Source of the DNA: Acanthosepion lycidas
Taxonomy: Eukaryota; Mollusca; Cephalopoda; Sepiida; Sepiidae
Assembly: GCA_963932145.1 (NCBI GenBank)
Contig: OZ010611.1
Location: 60,924,052 to 60,988,051 of the forward strand
Length of the DNA stretch: 64,000 bases
Direction of reading: 5' to 3'
Below are positions 46,842 to 57,482 of the stretch, piece after piece. Each line of letters starts with the position of its first letter. Position 1 is the stretch's first letter. The notes under the pieces were generated by a model that saw nothing but the letters and a program-made list of their open reading frames with translations, was not told the DNA's origin and did no database searches. The position numbers and the translations under genes are program-made.

Positions 46842-47471
46842 TATATATATTTTTTTTCTTTACAAACATATATATATACACACACATATACATACATACA
46901 TACACACAGAAATACATAAACATAAATACTTAAACATATACATACGTATATATCTCTAACAAGTACACATACACATACATACATATATACATATATACCC
47001 ACAAATATATACACATATACGCACACATACTCACATATATATGCATATATACACACAGCAATACACAAATATAAACATATATACACACATATACTAACTC
47101 ATGTGGCCGTAATGACATACCCAAGTTTCCATACCTACACATTCACACAATCTCATATACAATAGGTGTCAACATACACATATACAGCCGCAAACATAAG
47201 TAAACGCACACACACACACATATATATATATACACATAAATATATACTTAAAAATACCTATCTATAATAACAAGTACACATATATACGTACATACACATA
47301 AATACAACGACATTCAACCAAAAACATATATAAACGTACATATATACACATAGATAGACATACATCCATATACATGAAACACAAAAATACATGTATCCTA
47401 ACATACATACATAAACATTCATACAAACACAAATATAGGTAAATATAAATTTAGGTACACAATATAACAGT

Positions 47472-47506
<35 letters not shown>

Positions 47507-47761
47507 CACACACATACATATACATACACATACATACATACACATACATATATATATACATATATATATACATACATGCATATATATACATCTACACATA
47601 CATACACACACATACATACATATATACACACATAAATACATATATACATACATATACACATACATACACACATATATATACACACATAACCACATACACA
47701 AATACACATACATACACATATACATCAATATTTTTAACCTCTTCTTCTTTTTACCTTCATA

Positions 47762-47808
<47 letters not shown>

Positions 47809-47830
47809 CTATATACATACACACACAAAC

Positions 47831-47862
<32 letters not shown>

Positions 47863-47972
47863 ATATACATATACACACATACACACATACATATATATAA
47901 AAACCTAGCAACATATTAATACACTAATATACAAACATACACATTCCGCTGTACAAACACACATAACTACAC

Positions 47973-48035
<63 letters not shown>
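46770..48035. repeat. TA/CA/CATA simple-sequence region
   Basis: About 1.2 kb of almost pure TA, CA, CATA and TACA motifs, with TA runs at 46778-46823, 47766-47800 and 47982-48031. The long minus-strand open frames here are Tyr/Val/Cys/Ile repeats, not genes. Confidence 0.9.
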
Positions 48036-48037
<2 letters not shown>

Positions 48038-48159
48038 CAGAATAATGAATAACACTATGTAGTTATACAATACACATTCATATCGTCAGATTGACCATCA
48101 GGCAATAAAAGTTATAATCTATTAAACTTACAGCAACATATCATTATCATTTAAAGTAT

Positions 48160-48625
48160 TCGACCCCTATAATAAGTTAAATTTATAACGCTGTTTACAA
48201 TTAACCGTTAGTTCATATCTTTGATTCAAGAGATCAGCCTTGACTTTAAATCTAATAATTTCAAATTTTTCGTTAAGACATAGGTAACATGGGGAATATA
48301 GGGAGTTACATGCCCGGGCTTTCTTAATCAATGTCCATTTAACCGGAGGTGTTTTGTTCTTTTCTTTTAGATTCCAAAAATACTTGGATAATGAAGTCAT
48401 GTAGCTATAGTCACTGTTATTAAAAGATTGCATATCCCCCCGCCAGCGTTCTTTGAATGTTTTCATTGTGCTACTAATGTAAAATTTCTTTATATTTGGA
48501 TTCTCAATAGTTGAGATTGTACTAAGATAGACTACAGAACTAATCCCAGTTATTTTGTAGTGGACAATTATTAGGATACCTACAATTACATAAGTTGTTA
48601 TTCGTGTTATTATATTTAGTATCAC
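48160..48625 (-). pseudogene. Penelope-like element GIY-YIG endonuclease fragment
   Basis: The minus-strand frame contains KKFYISSTMKTFKERWRGDM, SFNNSDYSYMTSLSKYFWNL, KWTLIKKARACN, a Cys pair in CYLCLNEKFEI, then KADLLNQRYEL and CKQRYKFNLL. Order and spacing match the GIY-YIG domain of Penelope-like elements. YISSTMKTFKERW corresponds to YIG.T...FK.R, WKI follows, then the CxxCLxEK zinc-like knuckle and the 'LLN.R.EL...C.H..K..L' end. The Tyr-Ile-Gly box is altered to YIS. The upstream CNCRYPNNCPLQNNW part is in another frame, so the copy is dead. It lies between two inverted copies of one terminal repeat (46052-46440 and 48890-49340). Confidence 0.8.
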
Positions 48626-48889
48626 TGTTAGTAACCTTTTGATTACTCAAAATATTCCTTCCTTTTTTCTTTTTTTTTTCATGAAAGACCGTGGAGATGT
48701 TCTGTCTCGTCTCTTTTTCTGTGTGTATATATATATATATATATAAATCTGTCTGGGTGCTTATATATTATAATCTGATTGTGTTTGTTTTACGCGTGAG
48801 TTTAGGACCCCATTCACACACTCTTAGGATTAAAATGTATACATATTGTCAAAGGACCGGATATAAAATTAGGTAAGGTAACTTCAATG

Positions 48890-49340
48890 AAGAAATAAAT
48901 TGAATAACATATATATTTCTTCTTTTCTCCTCGGTAATTTTATAGTTGTAAACTTAATAGCGATTAAATTTTGATTTTGAAATTAGCAGTTTGTAATTTT
49001 GATATTAAATTTTATCATATAATTTAGTAATTATTGGTTAGAATAAATAGTTTTTTAATACTATTCATATTTTAAACATCTGAATAGCTATTATAACATG
49101 ATTTCGTTGTCAAGTTTTTTTAATTTTCCTATACTTGTATTTTGATTGGTCAATCAAGCTTTTGTAACAACGTTTTCCCCTTGAGAAGGATTGCTAATTA
49201 ATTTGAAACTTTTAAAACCATTTATTTTACATTCAACATCATCACTTGATAAGACACCGAGGGTGTTGAAACAAAATGGCCATTTTTGTAGTGATTTTAT
49301 AACATATTTATGTTGTTAATTTTTTTTAAAATAAATAATT
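48890..49340 (+). repeat. Penelope-like terminal repeat with hammerhead-like hairpin
   Basis: Matches 46052-46440 in inverted orientation and 55660-56103 directly. 49243-49273 reads CTTGATA-AG-ACACC-GAG-GGTGT-T-GAAAC: the first box has one change from CTGAT(N)A, helix II is 5 pairs, the second box is exact. The triplet and helix III are not evident. Confidence 0.6.
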
Positions 49341-49428
49341 TTATCTGCTCTACTTTGTATTGAGCACTCTTTTAAGAATAGTAATTGTTGGTTATTGGAA
49401 TTCATTCCATATACACCAATCATATACT

Positions 49429-49524
<96 letters not shown>

Positions 49525-49639
49525 CGAATGAATAAATATACATAAATGTACATGGAAGTTTTCATATAAAAATACATACATATATCATTCGGTGTAAGAA
49601 AAACAGTGCTCAATGCTAAGTAGCAGACCTATATATTAA

Positions 49640-49712
49640 TAAAAATACTTAATACCCTACGCCGATAGTACGACTCAGAGCTTCATGCCTGGTGCAATCT
49701 TCAGGTACTGAT

Positions 49713-49715
<3 letters not shown>
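49640..49715 (-). repeat. Element end with hammerhead-like motif
   Basis: On the minus strand 49674-49705 reads CTGAAGA-TTGCACCAGGCAT-GAAGC, then TCTGAGTCG. Same layout as 51560-51584 (CTGATGA-TTGCGTCCAGCAT-GAAAC). A TA array lies right after it at 49717-49775. Confidence 0.45.
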
Positions 49716-49777
<62 letters not shown>

Positions 49778-49914
49778 TGAAAGGGAAAGTTCCAGCAAGA
49801 GTGCGTCGTATACCATGTAAAAATATACGAGGATAGACTTAACAATACTGATGAATATCCTAAAGTGGATATGGGATCAACCTAAAACAGTTTTAAAAAC
49901 GGTATTATAACCAT

Positions 49915-50182
49915 ATTTGTAGTTTTAATGACTAAAAATTCAAACATAATATCACATTATCTACTTACATATGGAAAATTAAACATGACTATAATAAATA
50001 CGCCATTTTGAATTGGGGAATATTAAAGAAATGCCATAAATACAAAGCAGGTAATAAAGTTTGTCCTCTATGTAGAGAGGAAAAATTAGCCATCGCTTTA
50101 TTTAAGGAACCTAATAATTTACTGAATTTTAAAGCGGAAATCTTAAGTAAGTGTAGACATAGAAAACGCTGGTTACTATAAT
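49915..50182 (+). pseudogene. Penelope-like element GIY-YIG endonuclease, C-terminal fragment (plus strand)
   Basis: The plus frame reads KFKHNITLSTYIWKIKHDYN, KYAILNWGILKKCHKYKAGN, KVCPLCREEKLAI, NNLLNFKAEILSKCRHRKRW and then LL with stops at about 50179-50184. 'LSTYIWKIK....Y.I.W.IL', the CxxC knuckle and the final CRHR are the C-terminal half of a Penelope-type GIY-YIG endonuclease. The natural stop appears kept. Upstream parts are missing, so it is a 5'-truncated insertion, of a different subfamily from that at 48160-48625 and on the opposite strand. Confidence 0.8.
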
Positions 50183-50403
50183 AGGTTTCTTCTTTTCTTT
50201 TTTTTTTATGATTCCGAATAAATATATCTTAACCTCCCCACACTCCGTTGTTGTGTTACTGTTTTTTGGGGTTTTTTTTCTCAATGGGCATGTTTTTGTG
50301 TTGTAGGCTATATTTTCTGTTCTTATAGCACCTCTTTAGACAGTTTACCCTGTCAATACGCGTAGGTGAAACCTAGGTAGGGTTGTCTGGCTCTTTATGT
50401 TTA

Positions 50404-50450
<47 letters not shown>

Positions 50451-50880
50451 GTGTGTGTGTGTGTGTGTGTGATTCTGTGTCTGTATGTGTCTTTCATTGA
50501 GTATTTTTGATACACTTCCTCTAGTGTTCTTACAATTTTCCCTTTGTGATGGCTAAGTGTGTAGAGGAATTATCCACCGTATTAATTGTCCCGAATGCTT
50601 TCGTTTACTTTGCTTTTCATTATCAAGCGTGGTGTTAATTCTCGCGATAACAATGTTTGTTAGTATATTTGATTTCTTTCTTAAATTCATTTTTTTGTGT
50701 TTGGCTAGTACTAATTCCATTATTAGTTGAGGTTTTGTTTAGTTTCTAAACACAGCCATGACTTTTTTATTTGGTATGCTTATACTATCTTCAAACGCAT
50801 TTTTGCGACAAGATTCTTATGATGGCTGAGGCGTGATATTCGACGAAACACATTAAAGAAGGTTTGCAACCTAAATATAT
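50183..50880 (+). repeat. Penelope-like 3' region and further terminal repeat
   Basis: Non-coding sequence after the endonuclease end, containing a TA/TG array at 50406-50472. 50816-50849 reads CTTATGA-TGGCTGAGGCGTGATATTCGAC-GAAAC, a hammerhead-like layout with a longer helix II. The repeat ends at a (TC)n/(TA)n array from 50884. Confidence 0.45.
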
Positions 50881-50906
50881 GATCTCTCTCTCTCTCTCTC
50901 TCTCTG

Positions 50907-50983
<77 letters not shown>

Positions 50984-50999
50984 TAGTAATTCATCGAGT

Positions 51000-51165
51000 C
51001 TAGAAGAATACTCAACAGAATGCAGAAAGCTCTGGCCGTTTCGTCCTATTTGGGACTCATCAGAAGTGCGCATCCGCTACCGAGAATCGAACCCGGACCG
51101 TTACGATACGAAGCAAACGAAGAAGAAACTGACTCGACTCGATATAGCGCCGCTACTCATTAAAT
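51000..51165 (-). repeat. SINE-like element: tRNA-like head joined to a hammerhead core
   Basis: On the minus strand a head from about 51160 (GAGTAGCGGCGCTATATCGA) has a strong box B at 51085-51099 (CCGGGTTCGATTCTCGG). Fifteen bases on comes a hammerhead core at 51063-51038. Schistosome Sm-alpha and related retroelements also join a tRNA-type promoter to a hammerhead domain. The 3' end is unclear; a related core lies inverted at 51168-51205. Confidence 0.6.
51038..51063 (-). ncRNA. Hammerhead ribozyme core, schistosome-type helix II
   Basis: On the minus strand: CTGATGA (51063-51057), helix II GTCC/GGAC around the 6-base loop CAAATA, then GAAAC (51042-51038). Box sequences, helix II and loop are, from memory, the same as in the Schistosoma mansoni Sm-alpha hammerhead. 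After GAAAC the sequence is GGCCAGAGC, without a clear NUH cleavage triplet. The sequence before CTGATGA (GCGCACTT) has no evident helix I partner. The core is convincing, but cleavage activity is doubtful. Confidence 0.7.
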
Positions 51166-51167
51166 TT

Positions 51168-51205
51168 TTTTCTGTGAGGAGTCCTAAATAGGCTGAAACG
51201 GACGT
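51168..51205 (+). ncRNA. Decayed hammerhead core, inverted relative to the neighbour
   Basis: CTGTGAG-GAGTCC-TAAAT-AGGCT-GAAAC, then GGACGTACTC. It aligns with 51038-51063 through GTCC.AAATAGG and GAAACGG. It keeps a GTA that could be a cleavage triplet, but the first box is altered. The two cores face each other across the tRNA-like head. Confidence 0.5.
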
Positions 51206-51281
51206 ACTCTGCTTTCTACATTCATTTTAGACTTAAGAAATTACTATAAATGTTTATTCAAATTCCCACAAAAAATTTCTA

Positions 51282-51368
<87 letters not shown>

Positions 51369-51444
51369 TGTGATAAAGTTAATTTGTAATCCGGATGGAT
51401 AATTCCAGGGAGTTCAATGGCTTTCTGAAGCATCCGATTTTTTA

Positions 51445-51494
<50 letters not shown>

Positions 51495-51535
51495 TGAACA
51501 TTGATGTCAAAACTTAGAGGCGACAGGGTGTTTTT

Positions 51536-51578
51536 TGCTGGACGCAATCATCAGGCCGCCTGATGATTGCGTCCAGCA
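51536..51578. repeat. Perfect 21-bp inverted repeat with 1-base centre
   Basis: TGCTGGACGCAATCATCAGG-C at 51536-51556 is the exact complement of 51558-51578. The plus strand then continues into GAAAC at 51580-51584. The right arm plus that box therefore form CTGATGA-TTGCGTCCAGCAT-GAAAC, and the left arm holds the same first box on the other strand. Confidence 0.9.
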
Positions 51579-51920
51579 TGAAACAGCCGTTGACTTCAAT
51601 GTCCACTTTTATATTTATATTCACATATGCTGTGTCTTTGATATTGAGCACTTTAACCCATAAATATAGTACACCTTAAAATATATTTCTTCATATAAAT
51701 AAATAGATAGATAGATAGATAGATAGATAGAAAGGTGTGTATAAAAAAGGATTTGGGCTAGACCAGAGTCAGACCAGTGGACAGATATTTTAAGAAAGTG
51801 CTTAATATACAATTCCAAAATTTGAACATACGGAGCGTATAATAATATAAAAAATTCTAACAATTCACCTGATAATTTTACTTAATTTATTCAATCGGGC
51901 TTTAATAGCACTACAAAAAA

Positions 51921-51990
51921 TTATTTGCCAAAAACCACCTGATGAGACCGCAAAATGGAAACCCGGGTAGTGGTGAAGATGAATTACTTG
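51921..51990 (+). repeat. Element end with hammerhead-like motif
   Basis: CTGATGA at 51939-51945, GACC, GCAAAATGG, then AAAC: close to the layout but with bases lost before the second box. A long TA array starts at 51997. Confidence 0.35.
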
Positions 51991-51994
51991 AATT

Positions 51995-52070
<76 letters not shown>

Positions 52071-52401
52071 CGGGGGTTACAGCAAAATTATACAAATGTT
52101 AAAGCAATATTGTCCATTTGTTAGATAAAGATTTGAACCATTGTATCTTAGAAATGATTAAAGATATCTTAGTGGAATTCTCCGTGGTTTTTATAACACT
52201 GTTGGACTCTGCTTTCAACAATTTGGTGAAGTCATTTGTTTAGCAGTGGATTCGTAATGATCGCTGCTGCGCATGTACTGGATGTAACAGCAAAATTGTC
52301 CAAATCCTGTCAGAGCAAAATTGTCTAATTCTTAGATTAACCTTTGAAACGTTTTATCTTAGAAATTATTAAAGATATCTCACTGGAATTCTCCGCGGTT
52401 T

Positions 52402-52850
52402 TTATAACGCTAGGGGACACTTCTTTTGCACCCCGTGACCCTTCAGGACGTAAACCATCTCTCTCCACTTCCCCTTATCCCTTGTAGCCCTCAATATGTT
52501 TTGGCCTTTTGCTATTTCTCTCAAAGCCTGTTGTGTGCTCCACCTGCTTAAACCCGCTAGGTATGTCACGCATTGCTTTCTGTTGTCTCTCTTTCTCTCT
52601 ATCCGCACTGTCAGCATCATATTCAGATTCTTCAGACCCTCCTTTCTCATGACGTGTCCCAGAATTTTCAGCTGACTCTTCCTGATGTTAAGTAAAAGCT
52701 TCCTCCTTGTTTGAATCCTTTCCAAAACCTCATCGTTGCTCTCACGCTCGGGCCATGATATATTTAGCATCCTTCTGTAGAACCATACATCTAGTCTGAT
52801 CTTCATCTTTGAGGAAACCGTTCAACATTCGCTACCGTAAACGAGGACAG
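52402..52850 (-). pseudogene. LINE ORF C-terminus (endonuclease-reverse transcriptase type)
   Basis: A 134-codon minus-strand frame: MKIRLDVWFYRRMLNISWPE, then ESNDEVLERIQTRRKLLLNI, KSQLKILGHVMRKEGLKNL, RDNRKQCVTYLAGLSRWSTQ and ILRATRDKGKWREMVYVLKG. This is the well-known end of RTE/CR1-like LINE proteins ('E.W.YRRML.I.W....N.EVL', 'R.L.FLGH..R..'). Upstream, codons for CYIAVLVYGSEC-like sequence (52805-52855) can be followed before a T/C-rich array. The last segment is the source of the satellites at 26870-27810 and 58655-60075. Confidence 0.8.
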
Positions 52851-52867
52851 CTATGTAGCAGTTCAGT

Positions 52868-52967
52868 GCTCTTTTTTCTTTTTTTTTCTTTTTTTTTCTT
52901 TTTTTCTTTTTTTTTTCTTTTTTTCTTTTTTTTTTCTTTTTTTTTTCTTTTTTTTCTTTTTTTTTTG
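52868..52967. repeat. (TTTC)n/T-rich microsatellite
   Basis: T8-9 runs separated by C. Confidence 0.9.
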
Positions 52968-52983
52968 TTGAGCAATAAGAATG

Positions 52984-54272
52984 TATCAGTTCATCTCAAA
53001 AGTTCTGTCCGAATTTTAACTTTTTGTTAAAATGAACGAAATTTAAAGAGTATTTTATAATGTCTAATGGAGCTGAACATTATTTTTATGTTTAGATGCA
53101 TTTAAACTGATCAAATTTTATTTCAGAGAACAATAAAAATTAAATTTTGTTTGATTAAACCCTGCTAACATGGAAGTACCCAAGAATCATTTTAGGCACA
53201 TAATGCTTTATGAGTTCAAGAAAGGAAACTCAGCTGCCAGAACGGCTAGAAACATTCACTCAGTTTATGGAGAGGAATGTGTGAATGAAAGAACTTGCAG
53301 AAGATGGTTTGCAAAATTCAGAGGTGGAGATTTCACCCTTGAAGATGAAGATCGAACCGGACGTCCAGCTGAGTTTTATGAAAAGCTTCTTGAAGCAGCC
53401 CTTGAATCAAATCCTGCTTTATCAGTTGAGAAATTGGCAGTGGTTCTCAGTTCAAACCATACAACTGTTCATCGTCATCTTCAACAACTTGGAAAAGTTC
53501 CTAAACTTGGAAAATGGGTGCCTCATGAATTGTCTGAAAACAACCTCAAATCCCGAGTTGACATCTGCTCTTCTCTCCATTCTCGCCAACTTGTTTCACC
53601 TTTTTTGGATAGACTTGTGACTGCTGACGAAAAATGGATCTTTTATCGAAATATTAATCGTCGTAGACAGTGGCTTGGTAAAGGAGAAGGACCCCAGTTA
53701 CAGCCGAGAAGAGAATTTCATGGGCAAAATGTTCTTTCAATCTGGTGGGATCGCCAAGGAATAATCCACTTTGAATTCTTACCACCTAATGCAACAATTA
53801 ATGCTCAAATATACTCTCAGCAATTTGAGCGTTTGAACCAAGCTTTGAGGAAAAAAGACCTCCTTTTTTGAATCGAAAAGAGGTGATGTTTCCTCAGGAC
53901 AATGTGCGGCCCCACACAGCAAGAATCACATCACAAAAGATCGAAGAACTTGGTTGGGAGAAAATTCCTCGTCCACCTTATTCTCCCGATCTTGCTCCTT
54001 CAGACTACCATTTGTTTCGTAGATTACAGAATCATTTGGAAGAAATAGCTTTTGTAACACAAGAAGAGGTTAAAACTGACAGTTATGAGTTCTTCGAATC
54101 AAAGCCAAAATAATTTTACAGTAATGGAATTCGTAAGCTTGTTAATAGATGGAAGGAAGTCATAGATAATCAGGGAAAATACATTGTTGATTGAATCTGT
54201 AATTAAATGTAACATTTTGTCACTTGTTTTCTTTATTCAAAATTCGGACAGAACTTATGGGATGACCTGATA
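52984..54272 (+). mobile_element. Mariner transposon, full length
   Basis: The left end TATCAGTTCATCTCAAAAGT TCTGTCCGAA is matched at the right by the complement of TTCGGACAGAACTTATGGGA TGACCTGATA (54243-54272). The inner 17 bases agree exactly. Length is 1.29 kb and TA stands at both edges, as for mariner. The transposase inside has only two disabling changes, so the insertion is young compared with the other DNA transposons here. Confidence 0.9.
53170..54194 (+). pseudogene. Mariner transposase, D,D34D type, one frameshift and one stop
   Basis: Starts MEVPKNHFRHIMLYEFKKGN, an N-terminal domain with helix-turn-helix features (NERTCRRWFAKFRGGDFTLE, DEDRTGRP). HTTVHRHLQQLGK and WVPHELSE (the mariner WVPHEL motif) follow. 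First catalytic Asp at codon 153 (TADEKWI, 53626). A one-base shift lies in the A-run at 53851-53856. Reading then continues in another frame: second Asp in QDNVRPHTA (53898), and third Asp 34 residues later in YSPDLAPSDYHLF. An in-frame TAA at 54111-54113 precedes the last 26 codons, which end at TGA 54192-54194. Apart from these two lesions the catalytic signature is complete. It is most like the cecropia/Hsmar-type mariners. Confidence 0.9.
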
Positions 54273-54274
54273 TA

Positions 54275-54950
54275 ATTACTGTCCAGGCTTAACATAAGAA
54301 TCGTGGATAAATCGATCAAAAACGAAAAGGATCGGAAGCTCATAAAGTATTGAAATTTAGTTCAAGTACATATATATATTATTCCAGGATCATTTTTCAA
54401 CTTATTCAAGATGATCTTCATCCTCTCTAACCTTCTAACTTTCCTTCCTGGACTAACAAGGCGCATATTTCACATATTTCACGAACTATTTCATTCTCAA
54501 GTCTTTTCACTGCTCTTTGAACTGTCATGGCTGAAACTCCTTTCGCACTTGCGAAACGTCTTCTGGATTAAGCTGGATCTTTTTTAATCGAGCTCTTTAG
54601 CTCTTTTAGTTGAAATGATAATCTATCTTTATTCAGTTTTCCTCTCTGCTGTTCCCTCTTTTTAAACTTATTTACAATTCTCTTGAATGGACTTTGAAGA
54701 TGGAACCCAGAGTATGAATGTTCGTACCATTCCTGAAGGCCTGAATTAAATTTTTCCTCTCACCATTGCTCGTTTAGGAGGACAGTGGGGTTGACACAAA
54801 ACGATTATAATGTGTTTTCTTTTTCTAGCTGAATAACTTAAAGGACTTTTCGTGATTCTTAACATAAATGGCTAAACGTCTTATCTGAAATCCTGACAAA
54901 AGAAACTCAATTTGTTTAGTAGTTTTTTAGATATTAAACATTTTGTGGGA
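54275..54950. other. Unassigned sequence
   Basis: At 54405-54800 a minus-strand reading shows scattered transposase-like words (for example a QKR..SKVRRVVERFHDS-type helix-turn-helix fragment), but frames are too broken for a firm call. Confidence 0.3.
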
Positions 54951-54988
54951 TGGATAATTATTCTGTTACACGATTATTTGGACAATTT

Positions 54989-55023
<35 letters not shown>

Positions 55024-55319
55024 TAGGATACATACGGCCATGGTGAAATGTGTAAGTTGTCGCCATTTTATATTTTTAGTTTCGTGTATGCGCGTTGTTT
55101 GGTTTTTATTGTGTCGACTGCAGGGTATAGTAGGATCTTTTGCCCACCATCTGTGTGGAAAAAGAGCACCATGACGCAATTCGCTCCGCCATGAATTGGG
55201 AAACGGCATGCTGTACTGCTTGGCATTCGCGACGGAAGCTCCAATGCGAACATTTACGTGTATTTGCCTGTCAATCTGAGGACATTGCACAGGATACGGA
55301 AAGAGCTGGATGAGTCTAA

Positions 55320-55440
55320 TGGTGATTACGAATGCGTTTGATGTGATCAGTAGTGATGGCGACGTTATGCTTCCGTTCATCGTCACACAGGGCCTCAGAC
55401 TCAACACGGAGGCCTACATCAAGTGGCATTTAGATATTTA
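55320..55440 (+). pseudogene. Tc1/mariner-type transposase fragment
   Basis: The frame includes VISSDGDVMLPFIVTQGLRL and NTEAYIKW. The pattern 'V.SSDGDVMPPF....GL..NT..YI..L' is the segment between the first and second catalytic Asp in many mariner-type transposases of invertebrates. About 40 codons survive. It is followed by unrelated sequence and a TA array at 55508. Confidence 0.55.
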
Positions 55441-55505
55441 AATATTTTGTGGGATGGACAATTATGCTGTTATACGATTATATTCACAATTTTGCTGCTA
55501 CTCCC

Positions 55506-55593
<88 letters not shown>

Positions 55594-55659
55594 TTGGGAT
55601 TAAAATGTGTACATATATTGTCAGAGGACCGGATGGCGTAGCGTCTATTCTAACGTAAT

Positions 55660-56100
55660 TTCAACGAAGAAATAAATTGAATTTCTTCTTTTCTCGTCAG
55701 TAATTTTATAGTTGTAAACTTAATAGGGATTAAATTTGGATTTTAAAATTGGCAGTTTTTAATTATAATATCAAATTTTATCATATAATTTAATAATTAT
55801 TGGTCAGAATAAATTATTTTTTAATATTACCCGTATTTTAAAGATCTGAATAGCTATTATAACACGACTTCGTTGTCAAGCTTTTTGAATTTTCCTATAC
55901 TTGTATTTTGATTGGTTATTCTCGCTTTTGGAACAACCTTTTCCCCTTGCGAAGGATCGTTAATTAATTTGAAACTTTTAAAACCATTTATTTTACATTC
56001 AACGTCATCACTTGATAAGACACCGGGGGTGTTGAAACAAAATGGCTATTTTTTTAGTGATTTTATAACATATTTATGCTATAATTTTTTTTAAATAAAC

Positions 56101-56103
<3 letters not shown>
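55660..56103 (+). repeat. Penelope-like terminal repeat, third copy
   Basis: Direct copy of 48890-49340. 56010-56037 reads CTTGATA-AG-ACACC-GGG-GGTGT-T-GAAAC. It runs into a TA array at 56104-56166. The upstream boundary at the TA array 55508-55590 parallels the arrangement near 48725-48745. Confidence 0.6.
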
Positions 56104-56169
<66 letters not shown>

Positions 56170-56513
56170 ATGCACAGACAGACTGTTTCGCTGTTTCACA
56201 GCTTCTCAGTGTGGCTAGATATCCGATTGCTTCAAGCTGGGATCGAAATCCAACTGGAAGGGAATTTAAATTTTTTTTCTATGCGGAGAACTCAATTCAT
56301 ACTTAAAGAGAAATGCTTAATAGCCGTGGCAGCCGCTATTTTTAAAAACCCCTTTCCCCAGAGAGCTCAACCGGATTTCCGGGAGCGTATATAGTCATCC
56401 AGGGTCGGGTCTATGTGTCTTTCTGCCTATCTATATATCCTTCTTCGAATTTCAAATTTATCTTCGTCTCTTCATTATCTGTCTGTCTCAGTTACTTTAT
56501 ATAAGTCTGTTCA

Positions 56514-56618
<105 letters not shown>

Positions 56619-57095
56619 TCCCTGTCAATATATAAGGTCTCTTCTTGATCGATTTTACCATTTTTTTGCTCTTCTTTGTTCTGACGTAATTATTTTCATG
56701 TCCCTTGTTTTGCAATCAAGATGACATCATCACTGGGAGTCCAGTGTGAAAATATCCGCAGGGTTCATGATTGCTTTTTAATTAACGCACATGTTTTTCA
56801 GGAAATAACTGTCTTTCTTGCTTTTTCATTGTTGTGAATTTTTTTTTTCATTTTATTTCCCTACCCGCGCTCCTTTCACTGTAAAAGGAAAATACATCTT
56901 CGCAGAAGAGATGAACAAAGAAATGGTATAATTAAAGAAAAAAAAATGTATACATTTGTCAATTCATGGCTGATCTTCTCCAATCTAAAACATACCTTCT
57001 GTTACTTTCGGAAACCGGTATCAACGCCTAATGCGCATTAGGGGAGTTCACAGTCTCCGATACTGCGATTATGGAGCTGTTTTTTTATTCGCTTC

Positions 57096-57453
57096 TGTCA
57101 TATAGAAAGAAAATGAGTAACTACCAACACGGAGGTTCGATAGTGCCATGAGTATAAATAGCGGTGTCAGGCTACTAACTGCAGTGATTATTGAGTTGAA
57201 TTTTGAGTGATTTTAAAGTGGGAATATCCAGTCGAATTAGTGTGAATTATTATGCGTCGATGATTTGGCTTTTGATTTAAGATTTACCGGGCGTTAAGCC
57301 GAGCCGCGCTACTAACAAAGTATTCACTGAAATGGTTTGGTAGATTTTTACTTCTTTGTCAAATATTTATTTGCGGGTGTAATTAAATACTGTTTTATCT
57401 TAACATTGAAGTTTTCAGTTATATTTAATTATTAACGGCCACCGTACGTCACA
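57096..57453 (+). mobile_element. LTR-like repeat, copy 1 of 3
   Basis: Starts TGTCATATAGAAAGAAAATG and ends CGTACGTCACA, giving TGT...ACA termini. It contains GTATAAATAGCGGTGTCAGG, a TATA-box-like promoter with a downstream start-site context, and ATTAAATA near the 3' end as a possible polyadenylation signal. At about 358 bases it would be a solo LTR. No gag/pol or primer-binding site follows. Confidence 0.45.
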
Positions 57454-57482
57454 AAACTATCTATCTATCTAGCTAGCTAGCT

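Noticed and set aside
46628-47914. Minus-strand frames of 150-218 codons rich in Tyr, Val and Cys
   Set aside because: They lie in CATA/TACA simple sequence and have no domain-like organisation.
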